From Mesostigma viride (taxonomy: Eukaryota; Streptophyta; Mesostigmatophyceae; Mesostigmatales; Mesostigmataceae), in the NCBI GenBank assembly GCA_009746045.1, contig RPFO01000359.1, positions 902,649 to 966,648 of the forward strand: a stretch of DNA of 64,000 nucleotides, given 5' to 3'. Below the pieces are notes generated by a model that was not told the origin of the DNA, did not search any database, and was given only the letters and a program-made list of their open reading frames with translations. Positions within the stretch are counted from its first letter, which is position 1. Every line of letters begins with the position of its first letter. Shown here one piece after another: positions 63,967 to 64,000 of the stretch. A program made the translations under genes and the position numbers.

Positions 63967-64000
63967 GTAAGCATATTCATATGCCTTTTTTAATGGTTGG

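Overview
This looks like nuclear DNA of a green alga (chlorophyte) carrying an integrated virus and many transposons. Host genes have GT-AG introns. One encodes a subtilase with a pherophorin/extensin-like Ser-Pro stalk, another a plant-type SPT2 chromatin protein. A degenerate TTTAGGG/TTTTAGGG-type telomeric tract sits at 16.87 kb. The species cannot be named from sequence alone.

Region 1 (1 to ~16.75 kb) is an endogenous polinton-like virus (PLV). Its left end lies outside the window. A leftward block encodes virion proteins: an edge-truncated protein, an Ig-repeat/LamG fibre, a small protein, a double-jelly-roll major capsid protein (MCP), an Ala/Gly-rich small protein, a probable penton, a small helical protein, a basic C2H2 zinc-finger protein, an 810-aa protein and a 288-aa protein. 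From a 24-bp divergent promoter at 9.2 kb a rightward block encodes a coiled-coil/AT-hook protein, the packaging ATPase, an AT-hook protein, a tyrosine recombinase and a primase-superfamily 2 helicase resembling herpesvirus origin-binding proteins. The right end is an array of 56-bp palindromes at 111-bp spacing. MCP, fibre, ATPase and probably the helicase are broken, mostly by single-base losses in or beside short homopolymers, so the copy is either decaying or carries consensus errors.

Region 2 (17.4-21.7 kb) is a four-exon, minus-strand, membrane-anchored subtilase. Region 3 (23.3-34.4 kb) is a three-level nest: a TA-flanked terminal-inverted-repeat element split by a 10.3-kb LTR retrotransposon with matching 781-bp LTRs and a 5-bp target duplication, itself split by a 1.7-kb inverted-repeat element. 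Region 4 (34.4-36.1 kb) is a LINE ORF2 remnant. Region 5 (37.5-41.8 kb) is a five-exon 3-ketodihydrosphingosine reductase with (CCCA)n and (CA)n tracts in an intron. Region 6 (41.9-50.8 kb) is a graveyard of LINE copies that end in (TTAA)n tails.

Region 7 (51.4-58.4 kb) is a minus-strand SPT2 gene of at least six exons. A 13-bp minisatellite lies in one intron, and degenerate copies of exon-junction sequence lie around another exon. Region 8 (59.7-64 kb) holds unassigned ORFs, a two-exon gene of unknown function and a G-rich/(GT)n block.

How the parts fit: the PLV carries its own capsid, packaging, integration and replication modules. The host genes act in proteolysis at a membrane, sphingolipid synthesis and chromatin. 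The space between them is almost entirely retrotransposon debris.
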